Assembly (NCBI RefSeq): GCF_963678635.1
Contig: NC_087065.1
Location: 65,069,374-65,133,373 of the forward strand
DNA length: 64,000 nucleotides
Source of the DNA: Symsagittifera roscoffensis
Lineage: Eukaryota; Xenacoelomorpha; Acoela; Convolutidae
Direction of reading: 5' to 3'
Under the pieces are notes generated by a model. It had not been told where the DNA came from. It ran no database searches and saw nothing but the letters and a program-made list of their open reading frames with translations. The stretch's first letter is position 1; each line of letters begins with the position of its first letter. The translations under genes and the position numbers were made by a program. Shown piece by piece: positions 43,101 through 52,400 of the stretch.

Positions 43101-45985
43101 TACTGGCGGAAGAGAAGATGAGACAGCACGACAGGGAATTACAGACAGATCCATCTTCAGGAACGTACAATCTGGAAATGCAAGAGGTACGAGGTGGAAC
43201 AGAGCTCGAGAAAATAGCAGTTTCAAGAAAGCCTCTTAGGGAACTATCGTGCAACTCAAACGTCAGAACGAATCTGGTACCAGAGGACGACATGAAGATC
43301 ATGAAAAGGATAATATGTGTGAAACTGAGCGATGACATCCACAATCCTGGTGAGATGAATGGACAGATCATGGCGTTAAAGGAGCACGTTAAGGCGAGAT
43401 ATAGACTGTCTGACCTAATAAGGGCCCAGAAGAATGACAAAATGACAAGTAACCTCTCCAAATGGATCCATTCTGGAGTCAAGGAGAAGGGGGAACTTGA
43501 GGAAGACAGCTACAAGATCTTGAGCCAGTTCTACAAAGAAAAGAGAGACTTACTTTACCACACAGCGGAAGGGGTGGTAGCGTGCAAGAGAAGAGATGAG
43601 GAAAAGATATTACACAAACACAACCTCATCATACTACCACAACTGTACCAAACGGAAGTGCTCTTCAGATCACACGTCCAAATGGGCCATCAGGGGATAG
43701 ATAAAGTACAACAAAGGATACTTCACAGGTTTGACTGGCCGGGAATGAGAAAAGCTTGCGAGAGATGGGTGAATGCCTGTCTAGCATGCCTTCAAGTAAA
43801 AGACCCAAGGAAGATGAAGTTTCCCCTCAAGTCTGTCGAGAGTTCGGAATTCAATGAAGTGGTGCAGATAGACCATCAGAAAATCTGCATGACGGAATCG
43901 GGTTATAACCAAATACTAGTTATAATAGATCACTTCACCAAGTTGGCGGAAGCAGTTCCGTGCCAGACAGCCTCAGCAGAGGAAACATGTGATCACCTGA
44001 TAACGCATTGGATATCGCGGTATGGTTGCCCAATGACTTTCCAGTCAGACAACGGCAAGGCTTTTGTGGGGGACTTAACAAAAGAATTGATGAAGAGGTC
44101 ACACATTGCTCAAGCACACTCGACGACCTATCATCCACAGACCAATGGGTTGGTAGAAAGACAGAACAGGACACTAGTCAACATGCTCAGGGTGTACTGC
44201 TCAAGGTACATGACGGACTGGGACAAATACCTGCCACAGGTAGTAGGAGCCTACAATAGTACCCAGCACTCTACAACGGGTATCAGCCCTTTCATGATGT
44301 TGACGGGCAGGGAAAGGGCAATGCCTCTGACATTCTTCTATCCGGAGTACGAGGGGAAGAGGACGTCGCCTCAAGCATACGTGAAGGAAGCGATCAAAAG
44401 ACAACAAGAGCTGAACGAGCTATGTCGGAGAAACACGGCACAAGCGCAAACGAGGCAACGCAAGAAATATGACGAAAAGATACTGAGAGCAAAGCCATAC
44501 GAAGTGGGCCAATACGTGTGGGTCTTTCAAAACGTCATACCGCCCAAGGGAACAAAGAAACTACTCAAGAAATGGAGAGGACCGTTCATGATTACGGAAG
44601 TACATCAACAAGGAAGGTTCTATCGCTTGAGTACAGGGCGAGCAGCACATTACGAAAATCTGAAACCTCACGTTCCGTCCCCGGAGGATTGGTGCCTGCC
44701 GAAAGACATGGAGGGTCTTGACTACCTGGTGGTGGAACCAGCGTGCGAAGTGAATGAGAAAGGCACCAGAGAGAAAAATGATGGTAATGAGAACTTGAGC
44801 TTGGACGACAACGAAAAGATAGAAGTGGAGTCGGATGCAGGTTCATTTGTAGAAGAAGACTGGAACGACCCAGAGCAAAACGAGGTACCGAAGTGGATGG
44901 AACCGGATCGACCAACACCACCGGAAACCAGGACGGGCAATCGTAAACGCACAGGCATGAGGTACAATAGGTACGGGGATGACTTCTTGATCGATAAGAT
45001 ACAGCCAGAAAAGTTAAGCGAGGAACTACTAGGCGTAGGCGAACTGGAAGCTGGAGAGGAATGGCAGGTCATTGACGATGGTGGACATTATCCGCAGGAT
45101 GATTACTCGACGCCAGAAGTGGAGACGGATCTCGAGCAGGGTGAAATAGAAAGGAGGGAAAATACGAACTTGAGGATTCTAGAGTGGATGCGTGATGTCA
45201 AAGACGAGGGTCACGAAGGACAAAGCATGCAGCAAGTCGATGTATCAGCAGCAAAGTACATGAAGACAGCGGAGCCTCTTTTCGGATGGACAGCAACAGA
45301 CAGGCCACTGGACATCCCTAAAGACAATTCAGACCCGACGACATCGACGGGGACGTCGATAAATATTTTTGTCCGGGGAGTGGGGGTAGGACTTACCCAC
45401 ACCGAAAATTTGATGATAAAGAAGCTCAAGGAAGTGAGGGAAACAAGCGGATTGGAACTGGAGGAAGAAGAACCAGAGCCTACCATAGGAAGGAATTTCA
45501 AAACGAAATTCGAAATACCCAATGAATACTCAGAGAACATCATGATAACGGATAGCGACTTCATCCTGTCAAACAGGACCAGCGCGATCTGCATCACGGC
45601 GGACATGAGTTTCAAATCAAGATTGGAGGCTGACTTCAAAAGAGAGTACCAGAACGTAGAGTTTCTGTTCAGACAGAGGCCAGGACTGGGAGGCATAGCA
45701 GCGCTTCCACCGTCAGTGGCACAAGTCCCGGGCAAATACCTCTGCTTCCTAGTAACGAGAGTCAACGACAGAAACACAATTGATCCCGAACACGTGATAT
45801 TGGCACTGACAAGACTACGTGACTTCATGATTGAAAGAGGAATAGTGGAGGTCTCGATGCCGGTGTACGACCCAAACAGGGGCAAACTGAGCTCGAGGGA
45901 ATTGTATGCTATCCTACATGTGGTCTTTGCAGAAACCGAGATAATGGTGCATCTTCACAAGAAGTACTACTTGAGCATCGCCTGA
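37184..45985 (+). CDS. ORF1: Gag-Pol polyprotein with C-terminal macrodomain (2,933 aa)
   Basis: Complete Ty3/gypsy-type polyprotein in one frame. By residue: acidic N-terminus 1-190; coiled coil ~193-312; capsid-like helical domain ~420-600; two CX2CX4HX4C knuckles, 629-642 and 681-694; retropepsin DTGA at 988-991 with ILGRD ~1061; RT with LDLGSAFWQ (D1409) and YVDD 1474-1477; RNase H with D1624, E1669, D1694, D1737; a ~380-residue linker; integrase HHCC (H2164, H2169, C2199, C2202) and DDE (D2230, D2289, E2325, the last pair 35 apart); GPY/F-like WRGPF ~2464-2468. The last ~150 residues (2785-2933) resemble a TARG1/Poa1-type macrodomain. All catalytic residues are present, so it looks functional. 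The start may be M1 or the internal MVSTRS at about residue 41. Confidence 0.96.
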   Translation: MRRSRVPVAEKRSTEARYNSSLRKATPMGPKITKKNFSVNMVSTRSTAENRAKEGTEGERVEPTIEIDLETPDQSVDETGKMATESTPMPNIEEPNQKPIEFSPIDDAEDAIGNIEETVKEDSQVKRTSFTEKLGIMFGIKTRENVTEEPKAERARTFGTVSTKATETGQNEEQAKAEAMAEEKPTADHEETTIELGDLLAKLNQIDKRLKNSEEDREVIKKEIRYNKHEYLDSYFNLAKATEERLKEMSDKVEATNEEREKNIKTDMQQLKNRYDDVNSQLGSLERRMDTMSKSQAESSCAIQAKLDAILRGSTPQERPAADRTQGTRVDFVEPQRNKRQSTPLPIPREAISIAPTAAKTIMKSGTSNTTTGPGDSTANSNSGPDAMTWASTWEMMNRTLEAFATRNTDSSDRREGKSRKTFKKPKEFKDDSDGCIDTWVEVMRLHLEQDNLSDERQACTAILSNLEGTALKCVVAKKEEERDTADKIFEILLNRFGSGMKGHQAMMRFEKRRQRDDESIDRFLDDLESLRRRSDPEESTNRRNFSIASKFIDGVKSDDLRTMLATYYTLSKDSAPTPEEMRQKSREYMLMKPKKYSYSENRNTQGGSQPQRSSWYKPRDDMDKRRSCANCGSADHHVADCTTYKQGMKSLGYAPDEEDMSQMEEHEYYNGLIIKIGARCFFCNQEGHFRMDCPLFWEAVKDQNHPKHKLALAAVQNQRNRQNEFESRNLGAPNTELPTKTVKAVTHVSGALESAAGSSLEINYERAATEAIAKVKQDLAAKEIEQRLKLEIERQNFNEALTGTNVVPEARTGSTKNGNCNTVKMVTGKPFGISKIGARIMSIITVGGHEVTRNLSEPSDQTLMHIDVYADYLSGISPRTTSRALRALLTRGGSKSVRVDNRYTEAYGPHEVMLNIDGINIYTKTMITCDEDLIGQIYVGKEELKVRSIGHCAMLEEDAMHIGTEADVTGHVLDISGKKTQLRGLLDTGAVLSVIPIETWERMGFNKDDLIDSRIRLSAANKGALRVLGRTPIIALNLGERNLWMSFIVVENLDESDQFILGRDFIRNFDVTIDLNNAMFRIRNPDRRYAIKPVNLIMANENKAPVFLSRRVRLKANEAAIVSLRMKNYNELSDNKQVCIVPNPNSQSAAVLGRSFSITKGGLCVSVLLNTLDIPITIQRGRKLGYALPVKTRYETIENLKQNEVVDCPNHRDKICILRRLQKIKYSPGLIKSLKSETDDGLSSCSNFPERPTLDEMQTDKPVLPEIEHLRGKLKDEQLEAIKDVLERNEEVFSRHKADIGCCNFVEHEIELEENAVPHREGARRMTPHKSDACRKEIETLLEYDMIEPSKSPWACGVVMAKKKGDQLRFCCDFRYLNSVTVKDAYPIPRIDESLSKLGDAKFFTTLDLGSAFWQVPLRKQDRDKTGFACELGLFQWKRMPFGLCNATATFQRLMAHALIGVTKKYGNLVMCYVDDVVIATPTLEDHIERLDEVFACMKRSGLKCKPSKCEILKDSIKYLGRMVDKHGIRPDPDAVEAVLTWKSPKTEHQLMSFLGFANYYREFIKGYADKVYPMQQLMRHKGKKFTWNNAAEESFQRIKKELCEAPVLGMPTEKGMYVLDTDASVVAISGVLHQEQEWNGKTVLRPIAYGSKVLSDTEMKYGAPKAEMFAVVTFVEKYRAYLGSEPFKLRVDNRALSWLKTYSMDQSYIGRWIVRLDGYNMIIEHRTRDKHQNADSLSKKTEFYERQEQREADRPEIKDGFSFMDKETYDSLPLTRWLDKSGKPIEDHPELPKESLEKTILKKNRGIPVGIMLKSKIVRETLKAKGHDLTQVEEGTVQIDEDLMRLLEKLSDDKPVIQGKSQEAPELTILRREKTVNNTDVSKGITTDSKEVVRSLVEKIPEKILEQTKVRDKKVTFREEIEHLGLDQESGEWSRFMKEDETGEGKLSGERKEWDEDSDESSEDQDSLCMILAEEKMRQHDRELQTDPSSGTYNLEMQEVRGGTELEKIAVSRKPLRELSCNSNVRTNLVPEDDMKIMKRIICVKLSDDIHNPGEMNGQIMALKEHVKARYRLSDLIRAQKNDKMTSNLSKWIHSGVKEKGELEEDSYKILSQFYKEKRDLLYHTAEGVVACKRRDEEKILHKHNLIILPQLYQTEVLFRSHVQMGHQGIDKVQQRILHRFDWPGMRKACERWVNACLACLQVKDPRKMKFPLKSVESSEFNEVVQIDHQKICMTESGYNQILVIIDHFTKLAEAVPCQTASAEETCDHLITHWISRYGCPMTFQSDNGKAFVGDLTKELMKRSHIAQAHSTTYHPQTNGLVERQNRTLVNMLRVYCSRYMTDWDKYLPQVVGAYNSTQHSTTGISPFMMLTGRERAMPLTFFYPEYEGKRTSPQAYVKEAIKRQQELNELCRRNTAQAQTRQRKKYDEKILRAKPYEVGQYVWVFQNVIPPKGTKKLLKKWRGPFMITEVHQQGRFYRLSTGRAAHYENLKPHVPSPEDWCLPKDMEGLDYLVVEPACEVNEKGTREKNDGNENLSLDDNEKIEVESDAGSFVEEDWNDPEQNEVPKWMEPDRPTPPETRTGNRKRTGMRYNRYGDDFLIDKIQPEKLSEELLGVGELEAGEEWQVIDDGGHYPQDDYSTPEVETDLEQGEIERRENTNLRILEWMRDVKDEGHEGQSMQQVDVSAAKYMKTAEPLFGWTATDRPLDIPKDNSDPTTSTGTSINIFVRGVGVGLTHTENLMIKKLKEVRETSGLELEEEEPEPTIGRNFKTKFEIPNEYSENIMITDSDFILSNRTSAICITADMSFKSRLEADFKREYQNVEFLFRQRPGLGGIAALPPSVAQVPGKYLCFLVTRVNDRNTIDPEHVILALTRLRDFMIERGIVEVSMPVYDPNRGKLSSRELYAILHVVFAETEIMVHLHKKYYLSIA

Positions 45986-46436
45986 GTCGGGTACATGGAG
46001 GTATCGAGTCGGGTGTGAGGGAGGAGTCTTGAGTTAGGTACTGGGGTGCGGCGTAGGTAAGGGGATCTTAAGATGTGATTGGCATGACAATTATCATTTT
46101 AAATGAATGATGGTGCTAAAACATAAGATGTGTCTGCATGTTTTTTAGAAAATTTAAATTGAATCATTTTAGTAGGGCGAAAAGGGGAGGGTTTTTAATC
46201 ATAAAAGTAATGGGGCTTTCTGGTTAGGAACATAGCTTGTCGGTCTAAATATCGGGTGTTATTTTCAGATTGATTTGTTGATCTCAAATTGACTACTCAT
46301 CTTAATCAAAAGAAGAGAACGACATCTCAAGAAAACTCAAGTTGCTCAGGTAAAACTCAAGTTGCTCAGGTAAAACTCAAGTTGCTCAGGTAAAACTCAA
46401 GTACTAATACTCAAAGAGTCAATCGAAGTCACAGAA
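45986..46436 (+). promoter_or_regulatory. ORF1-ORF2 spacer with tandem repeats and splice-like signals
   Basis: A good 3' splice site candidate lies at GGTGTTATTTTCAG (ends 46268). Three perfect 20-bp tandem units containing CTCAAGTTGCTCAGGTAAAA follow at 46333-46392, each with a donor-like CAG|GTAAAA. A branch-point-like TACTAAT (46402-46408) sits 26 bases before CACAG, which ends two bases upstream of the ORF2 ATG. ORF2 is probably translated from a spliced RNA. A separate promoter is also possible. Confidence 0.55.
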
Positions 46437-49400
46437 ATGGCCGATCGATACTGGAAGTCCATGCCATCGGCCCTGAAAAAGCCCACACTTGACGAACTGT
46501 ACAGACGGCTGAGAGATCTGGATTACACTCAAGTGAACGAGAGAATGGCAGTGATGCTGAACGCCATCCTACAATTGGAGGATGAGGGCGAGTGTCGAGA
46601 GTCTGCGACGGAGGCGGTCTTGATGGTAGGCTACACCACTGAAGGGGTGTCCGATCAAGCACAGACCAGATGGCTGTCCTGGAACGTGGATGGAGCGATA
46701 AGGGGGTTCGATTTGGCGAGGAACCCTGGTCTAAACAACAACACAGAGTATGGCGCGGGGGAATTCCCACTGCCGGCCAGACCATCAGTCAGGCCTGCGA
46801 GCCAGAGTACGAGTAAAGTACCGTCGATGTCACGGGCACAGCAGACGGGGGAGGCTTATCCGGACGTCAGTGCCATGAAAAAAGAACTCGAGAGAACCCA
46901 GCGGGAGAAGAATAAGGCTAACCTCGACCGGGATCAAGCGGTGCTCGAGAGGGATCAAGCGCGGAGAGAATTGGACATAATGAAGGCGGAACGGCTGCAG
47001 GCAGAAAGGGTGCGGGAGAATGCCGCGAATTGTGAGCAGCTGAAGCAGGCTCTCGAGAGAGACCAAGCAAAACTTGAGAGGATCCAGCAACAACAGCGCG
47101 AGCTCGATATGCAAAAAGGGGCTAGGCCCAAAGAGCGGGTAGTGACTGTCTCAAGGCCAGAGTCACGCATGGAGGTGGACGAAGCTCCTAGGTCAAAGGG
47201 ACGATTCAACCTCGATCGTGCGGCGCAAGAACATATGAATGAGGGGCTGGAGGTATGGATACCACCCGAATCAACGTCCTCCCTGCGTGGAATGGAGACT
47301 CAAGTAATACGACCATTGATGGACGTCGCGCTGCCTGGATACACACCGAGTTCGACCCCAGGTAGTAGTGGCGGCTCGTCACGGCTGAAAGAGTTGCAGG
47401 AGAGGTTACAGCTGAGGAATCTCGAGAGTCCGGTAAGAGTGGATTTACCCTCGACTTGGGGGGAACAGCCTGTCAGGAGTGTGATGATCTCGAGCTACAA
47501 GAAGAATACGGATGGGAGATATCGCAAGCACAATCGTATAGACTGGAATCCGGCGCAGAGAGAGAGAAGAGATTGCTTCCACGATGCGACTTGGGTGGAG
47601 TACTTCACGTATCCTCGAGTGCCTGAAGGCTCGGTTCACTTGATTATTGGAGACAGCTTGCTGCGGGTGCTGACCCGGATCCAATCCCATTGGCAAACGG
47701 GAATCTTGAGCTTCGCCGGAGCCGCAACGCCGCAGATGTTAGCGACTCTTGAGATGCTAGGGATGGTGAGCGTGTACACAGTCACCCTGATGGTCGGGAC
47801 GAATGATGTGTCAAGGGGGGAAGCGAGGAAGGTGACAAGGCTGCATGAAAAGATGAGCTGCATTCTCGAGGAGATACGGATCCAAATGGACCCGTCCATT
47901 CTCACGGTGTGTACTGTTCCCTACAACATGGGAGCGGATCAACATGCGGTAGAGATGAATACGAAGGTGCGCAGCCTGAACGAAACAATCAGGAAGATTC
48001 ATCAGAGGAGTGTCCTCCCCCTTAGGCTACTGGACGTGGCTGAGCAAATGGAATCAACCTCTTTCCCTGACAATGCATCTGCGGATGGCATTCACTTTGA
48101 CAGGCCCAGAGGGGTGGAATGGTTGAACGACGTCTTTCAAAAGCATATATGCGCGCTAGAGACGGATTTGCTGGAAACAGCACAGGTCACGTTCGGGCCA
48201 CCCCCAAACCCACCCTTCTTCAACCCGAGATCTTTGTCGAGTCGCTTGGGCGAGAGGGCCGATTCTAGAGATAGTGAGAGGAATAGCCGGGCCAAGTTGC
48301 CGAGCACCACGCCCATGGAAGCTGATGAAGTGACATCAGCAACTCCCCAGGGGTCGGTAATGTCCTCAGTGGTGGTTGCGGAGAAAAAGAGGTCAGAGAA
48401 GCCACTGGAGACCAGCAGACAGAAGTATGAGGAGAAGGTCAAGGAACTGGATCTGGAAGACCTAGAGTGTAGACAGGAGCTAGCGAGGGCTTTGGGTCTT
48501 GAGCAGGTCTCACATGAAGACTTGGGGAGGCACAAGTGCGTGGACTGGTTGAAGGCTCATGAAACGCGTTTCTCGAGAGCGAAGTTGACAGAGACAGCAG
48601 ACCTGAGTGGAATTCCCACTAGGTCGATGATGGGACCAATTAATTACAGACCTCTCAAGTCCTTGGGGAGCCCGGGACTGGTGGTGGAGCCTCCCAAGCA
48701 CCGGACCAGCATTGCCAGAATTAGAGTGGCCACTCCAGCACAGTTGAGAGTGGTCGACAAACTGATGAACCCAAGAGAGATGGAGTTACCAGACGCCGAA
48801 TACGAAGGCGCAAAATTGGCCAATGACCCCCGATATGGGAAACCCTGTGGGCAGGCGCAACTGGCCAAAACCTTAGCGGTCTACGACAGAGCAGACCCAG
48901 CTGCAGCAAGGGTGGTGATCGTGGCAGGATCAGATTTCGAAGGTACGTCTCCCAAGTTGTTTTGGCCAGAAACCCTGATATACACCTTGCCGGGTGCGGA
49001 ACTGAACCAGATGTTGACCCTGGTAGTGGCAATAAAGTCAGAAATGCCCTGCGAACCTGAGTTACTGCTGTTTGCGGGGATGAACGATCATCTGCACGCA
49101 ACGGGATTTCTTGAGCAGCTCAAGGGTGGTGAACCTACGCCAAAGAGGATCTGGGAGGCCATCCAGACCTTATTCGCGGCGATTAATGAAGTACAGGAGA
49201 ATGTTGCCTCAAGATTCGGCGCCAAGACAAAAGTGGCGTTCACAACATCCCCCGGGTACTCGAGCATGCCGCTGGCTCTGCAATTCGTGTACGCGATCTT
49301 GATCTTGATCGCAGAGGGGAATGGGTGGCGTGTCCTGATGGCAGCTCCCAACCGAGAATTGGAACCGACGAACTTGAGGCTGTGCAAGTCAGAACTCGCG

Positions 49401-52400
49401 GCAGCGTGGGCGGACGTCTCCCATGCATTGAGAGGCTTTCACGAGTTGGCTGATATCCTCATCGTATTGGACGAGGTCCTCCTACTGGAAATATCTAACT
49501 TTGCCAGGCAACTTAAGCTCAGCCCGATCCTTAGGGATGATCACCCAGTGATAATTCACCTGACGGCTAGTCTGTGGTTTCGGGACATGGAGTTGACCAT
49601 TACGAGCTCGACCAGCAGATCTAGAGGGCCAAACAACGAAAGGCAGAACGTGGCCACATCGGAAAAACAACTGGAGTCGATGGGGAATCGGTTGGCGCAA
49701 GAGGGAGGCAGATGGCCCTTCTTAAGCCCAAGGTTGGAAAATGCCACGAGGAAAACAAGAGAGGATGCGCCGCCTCTGGTGAAGCAGATCTGGGAGTTTC
49801 TCGAGGAGCAACTGGGAAAAGCTGAGGAAAAAGGGATGACGGTTGGCAGGTTCGTCACGGCAGCCAATGAGGTCACGATTGGAGGATTTTGGAGAGAGCA
49901 CGCGTGGGGTGAGCTGAAGACGAGGAGGGATCATGAGATTCTCGAGTTCTTGAGTCCTTGTTGGGGAAGAGAGTTCCTGACTGAGGTGTACAGTGCGAAG
50001 GAGACGATCTTTGATGCGTTTATACAGGAGATGTTGAATATGCCGATCAGCCTGTTGCTGGCGCTGTACCTGGTCTACCCAAGATACTTGTTTAATATGG
50101 GCCCCGCGTACATGTTCAGTCGTGGTGTGGACACCCTCAGAATAGATGGATACTTGACGTTAGTACTCCTGACCCACGGTGAACTGGCGTCATTTCACCG
50201 ATTGATGAGGTATGGGGAGCCCCTGGCGATGGGAAGAACACACTCGAGTATTGAGACCTACTCGTACAAGTGTGCAGCCGGGCTAAGGACGCTGCTCGTG
50301 CAGTATCTACTGATGCAGAACAGGCACCTGACTGGCGAAGAAAAGAGCCCGAAGACCAGAGAGGAGTGGAGGAAAGTGAATGGAGGCATGCCCCTATTAA
50401 CGGATCTATGCCTAGCCATGAGATCGGATCCCATGGGGATTATCCGGGGGCTGGGGGAGGTCGTGACTTGTATATATGGACCGGCTGTCACGTTCGCATT
50501 TCCAGATCCCTTGGTGACAGCTTATCGATACTCCGTGACCCACGTGAGCCTCATAAGCGTACTGGATGGAACGACACTGAACTGGTGCCAGCAAGAGGTG
50601 CTAAGGGCACAAATGAGCAACACGGTGCTCTTCGGAAAGGTAAAGGATCCAGAGTTGATCGTGTACAGTTTCCGAGGACAAATGCAATGCCGGATGGGAG
50701 GCAAGCGCGAGGGCCCCATCGAAACTTACCCCAAGTTTTGGAACTTGAATCCCTTGGCGGCCAATGGACAAGAAATCTTGAGAATCCCTGCATGGACAAA
50801 AAGTTTCGAGTTGGTGAAAAAGGAGCTGGAAGCGATATTGGAGAGAGAAGCCCTACCGACGAGCATTCCCGAGTTCCCCATGGTGAGGAGAATGACCCTA
50901 GGGATGAACAGTTCCCTGGTTGTCCCATCCTCCTACGCGAGAACCACGACTGAAGAACGGCAGAAGGAGTTTACTGACGGCTGGGATCCGCTCTTCATCG
51001 GCTATACTGCAGCAATTTATTTCCATACTAGCGATGTGAAGATAAACTCATGGACGACTCAAGCCAAGAAAATCAGAGGATCGATGCCCCCTAAATTCGA
51101 CGTGCAAGATACCTTGAGAGTACTTAAGCGGGCAGGCCTAGAGAACCAGCGGCCGGTATGGGACGACGGCAGGATGATAGTGGAAGAAGGGCATGTAGCA
51201 CTGAAAGCAGACGCGATGCTATTTGCCACAAGGAAGTACCGGGCACCTTACGGACTTGAGCTGATGGAGCGTAATAGGGAAGGAAAGAAGTTAGATGCAG
51301 CAGGTCCATTGTACGTGGCACTGACAAAAGGTGAGGCGACGAGTTCAGCGACACCATCACCCCTTCCAGTAGACATCCCTGGGGATAAAAAGAGTGGCAC
51401 CGTGGCAGATCGATTCAAGAGGATCTTTGAGAGAAGGGAAGCAGAGTCAGGAGACGAAAGCATGGATGAAACCCTCAGTGAGGCAGGAGAGGATATGGAA
51501 GTGGGAAACACACCGGAGCAAAAGCCAACGGAAGTGGAATTCACAGCGCAGGAATTGTTGAAAGACCTGAGTGAAGAAAACTGGGCAGATACTCCCACGC
51601 CACCTTTGACCTCGTCCCCTCGCAAGTACCCGGAAATGTCGTTGACAAGCGAGAATCCCAACATGGGAATGATCTTCTTGAGTACGGAGAGGAGGGAGAA
51701 GAATACCTTCGAGGGAAACAGAGACGCCTTCCTGGGCACTCTGGATGGAGATGCTTGGCAAAAGTTCTTGAGCGAATTCAATCGAGAAGTGGATGAAGAC
51801 ACCACGTTGGATAATTTCAAAGAAGAACTGTGGGACACGGTGGTGAAGTTTGGTGAGCCTGTCCTGGTGGGGACGGGTTTAGAAGAGAAAGCTAGAGTGG
51901 AACTACTGAACAAAATGGTCGAGTTGAGAAAGTCAAGAAAGACCAGAGAAGACAAATGTAAAGACAGCTCTACTCCGAAACAGAAAACTGACAATAAAAT
52001 AATTAAGTGTACAAGGGGGGATAAGGTAGGAACTAGTAATATGATTAAAAGTACTAATCTCCTTAAGGCTCGAGCAGGGGGGAGGCAAGAGTTGGCTGGA
52101 GAAAAGGAAGTTGAATCAGTGATGATACCAATGACGCCCCCAAGCAAAGACGTGAAGTCTCGCAAGAGGAAGAGAGACGTGGAGGGAATGGGCAGTCCTT
52201 CAGCTGACGCGGTCTCGGAAAAAGACTTGAGAGAGACGGCTCCCATGGTTCTGGCGCGATGGAAAACGGCAGCCTACAAGAGTAGCTACGAACCGAGGAA
52301 ACTGCTCGACATAGAAAAAGAAATGGAGAGTCCCACTAGTTCAGTGACGGAGGAGGATTTCAAACCTCAAAGAATAAAAATGAAGCGAGGTTCGACGAGC

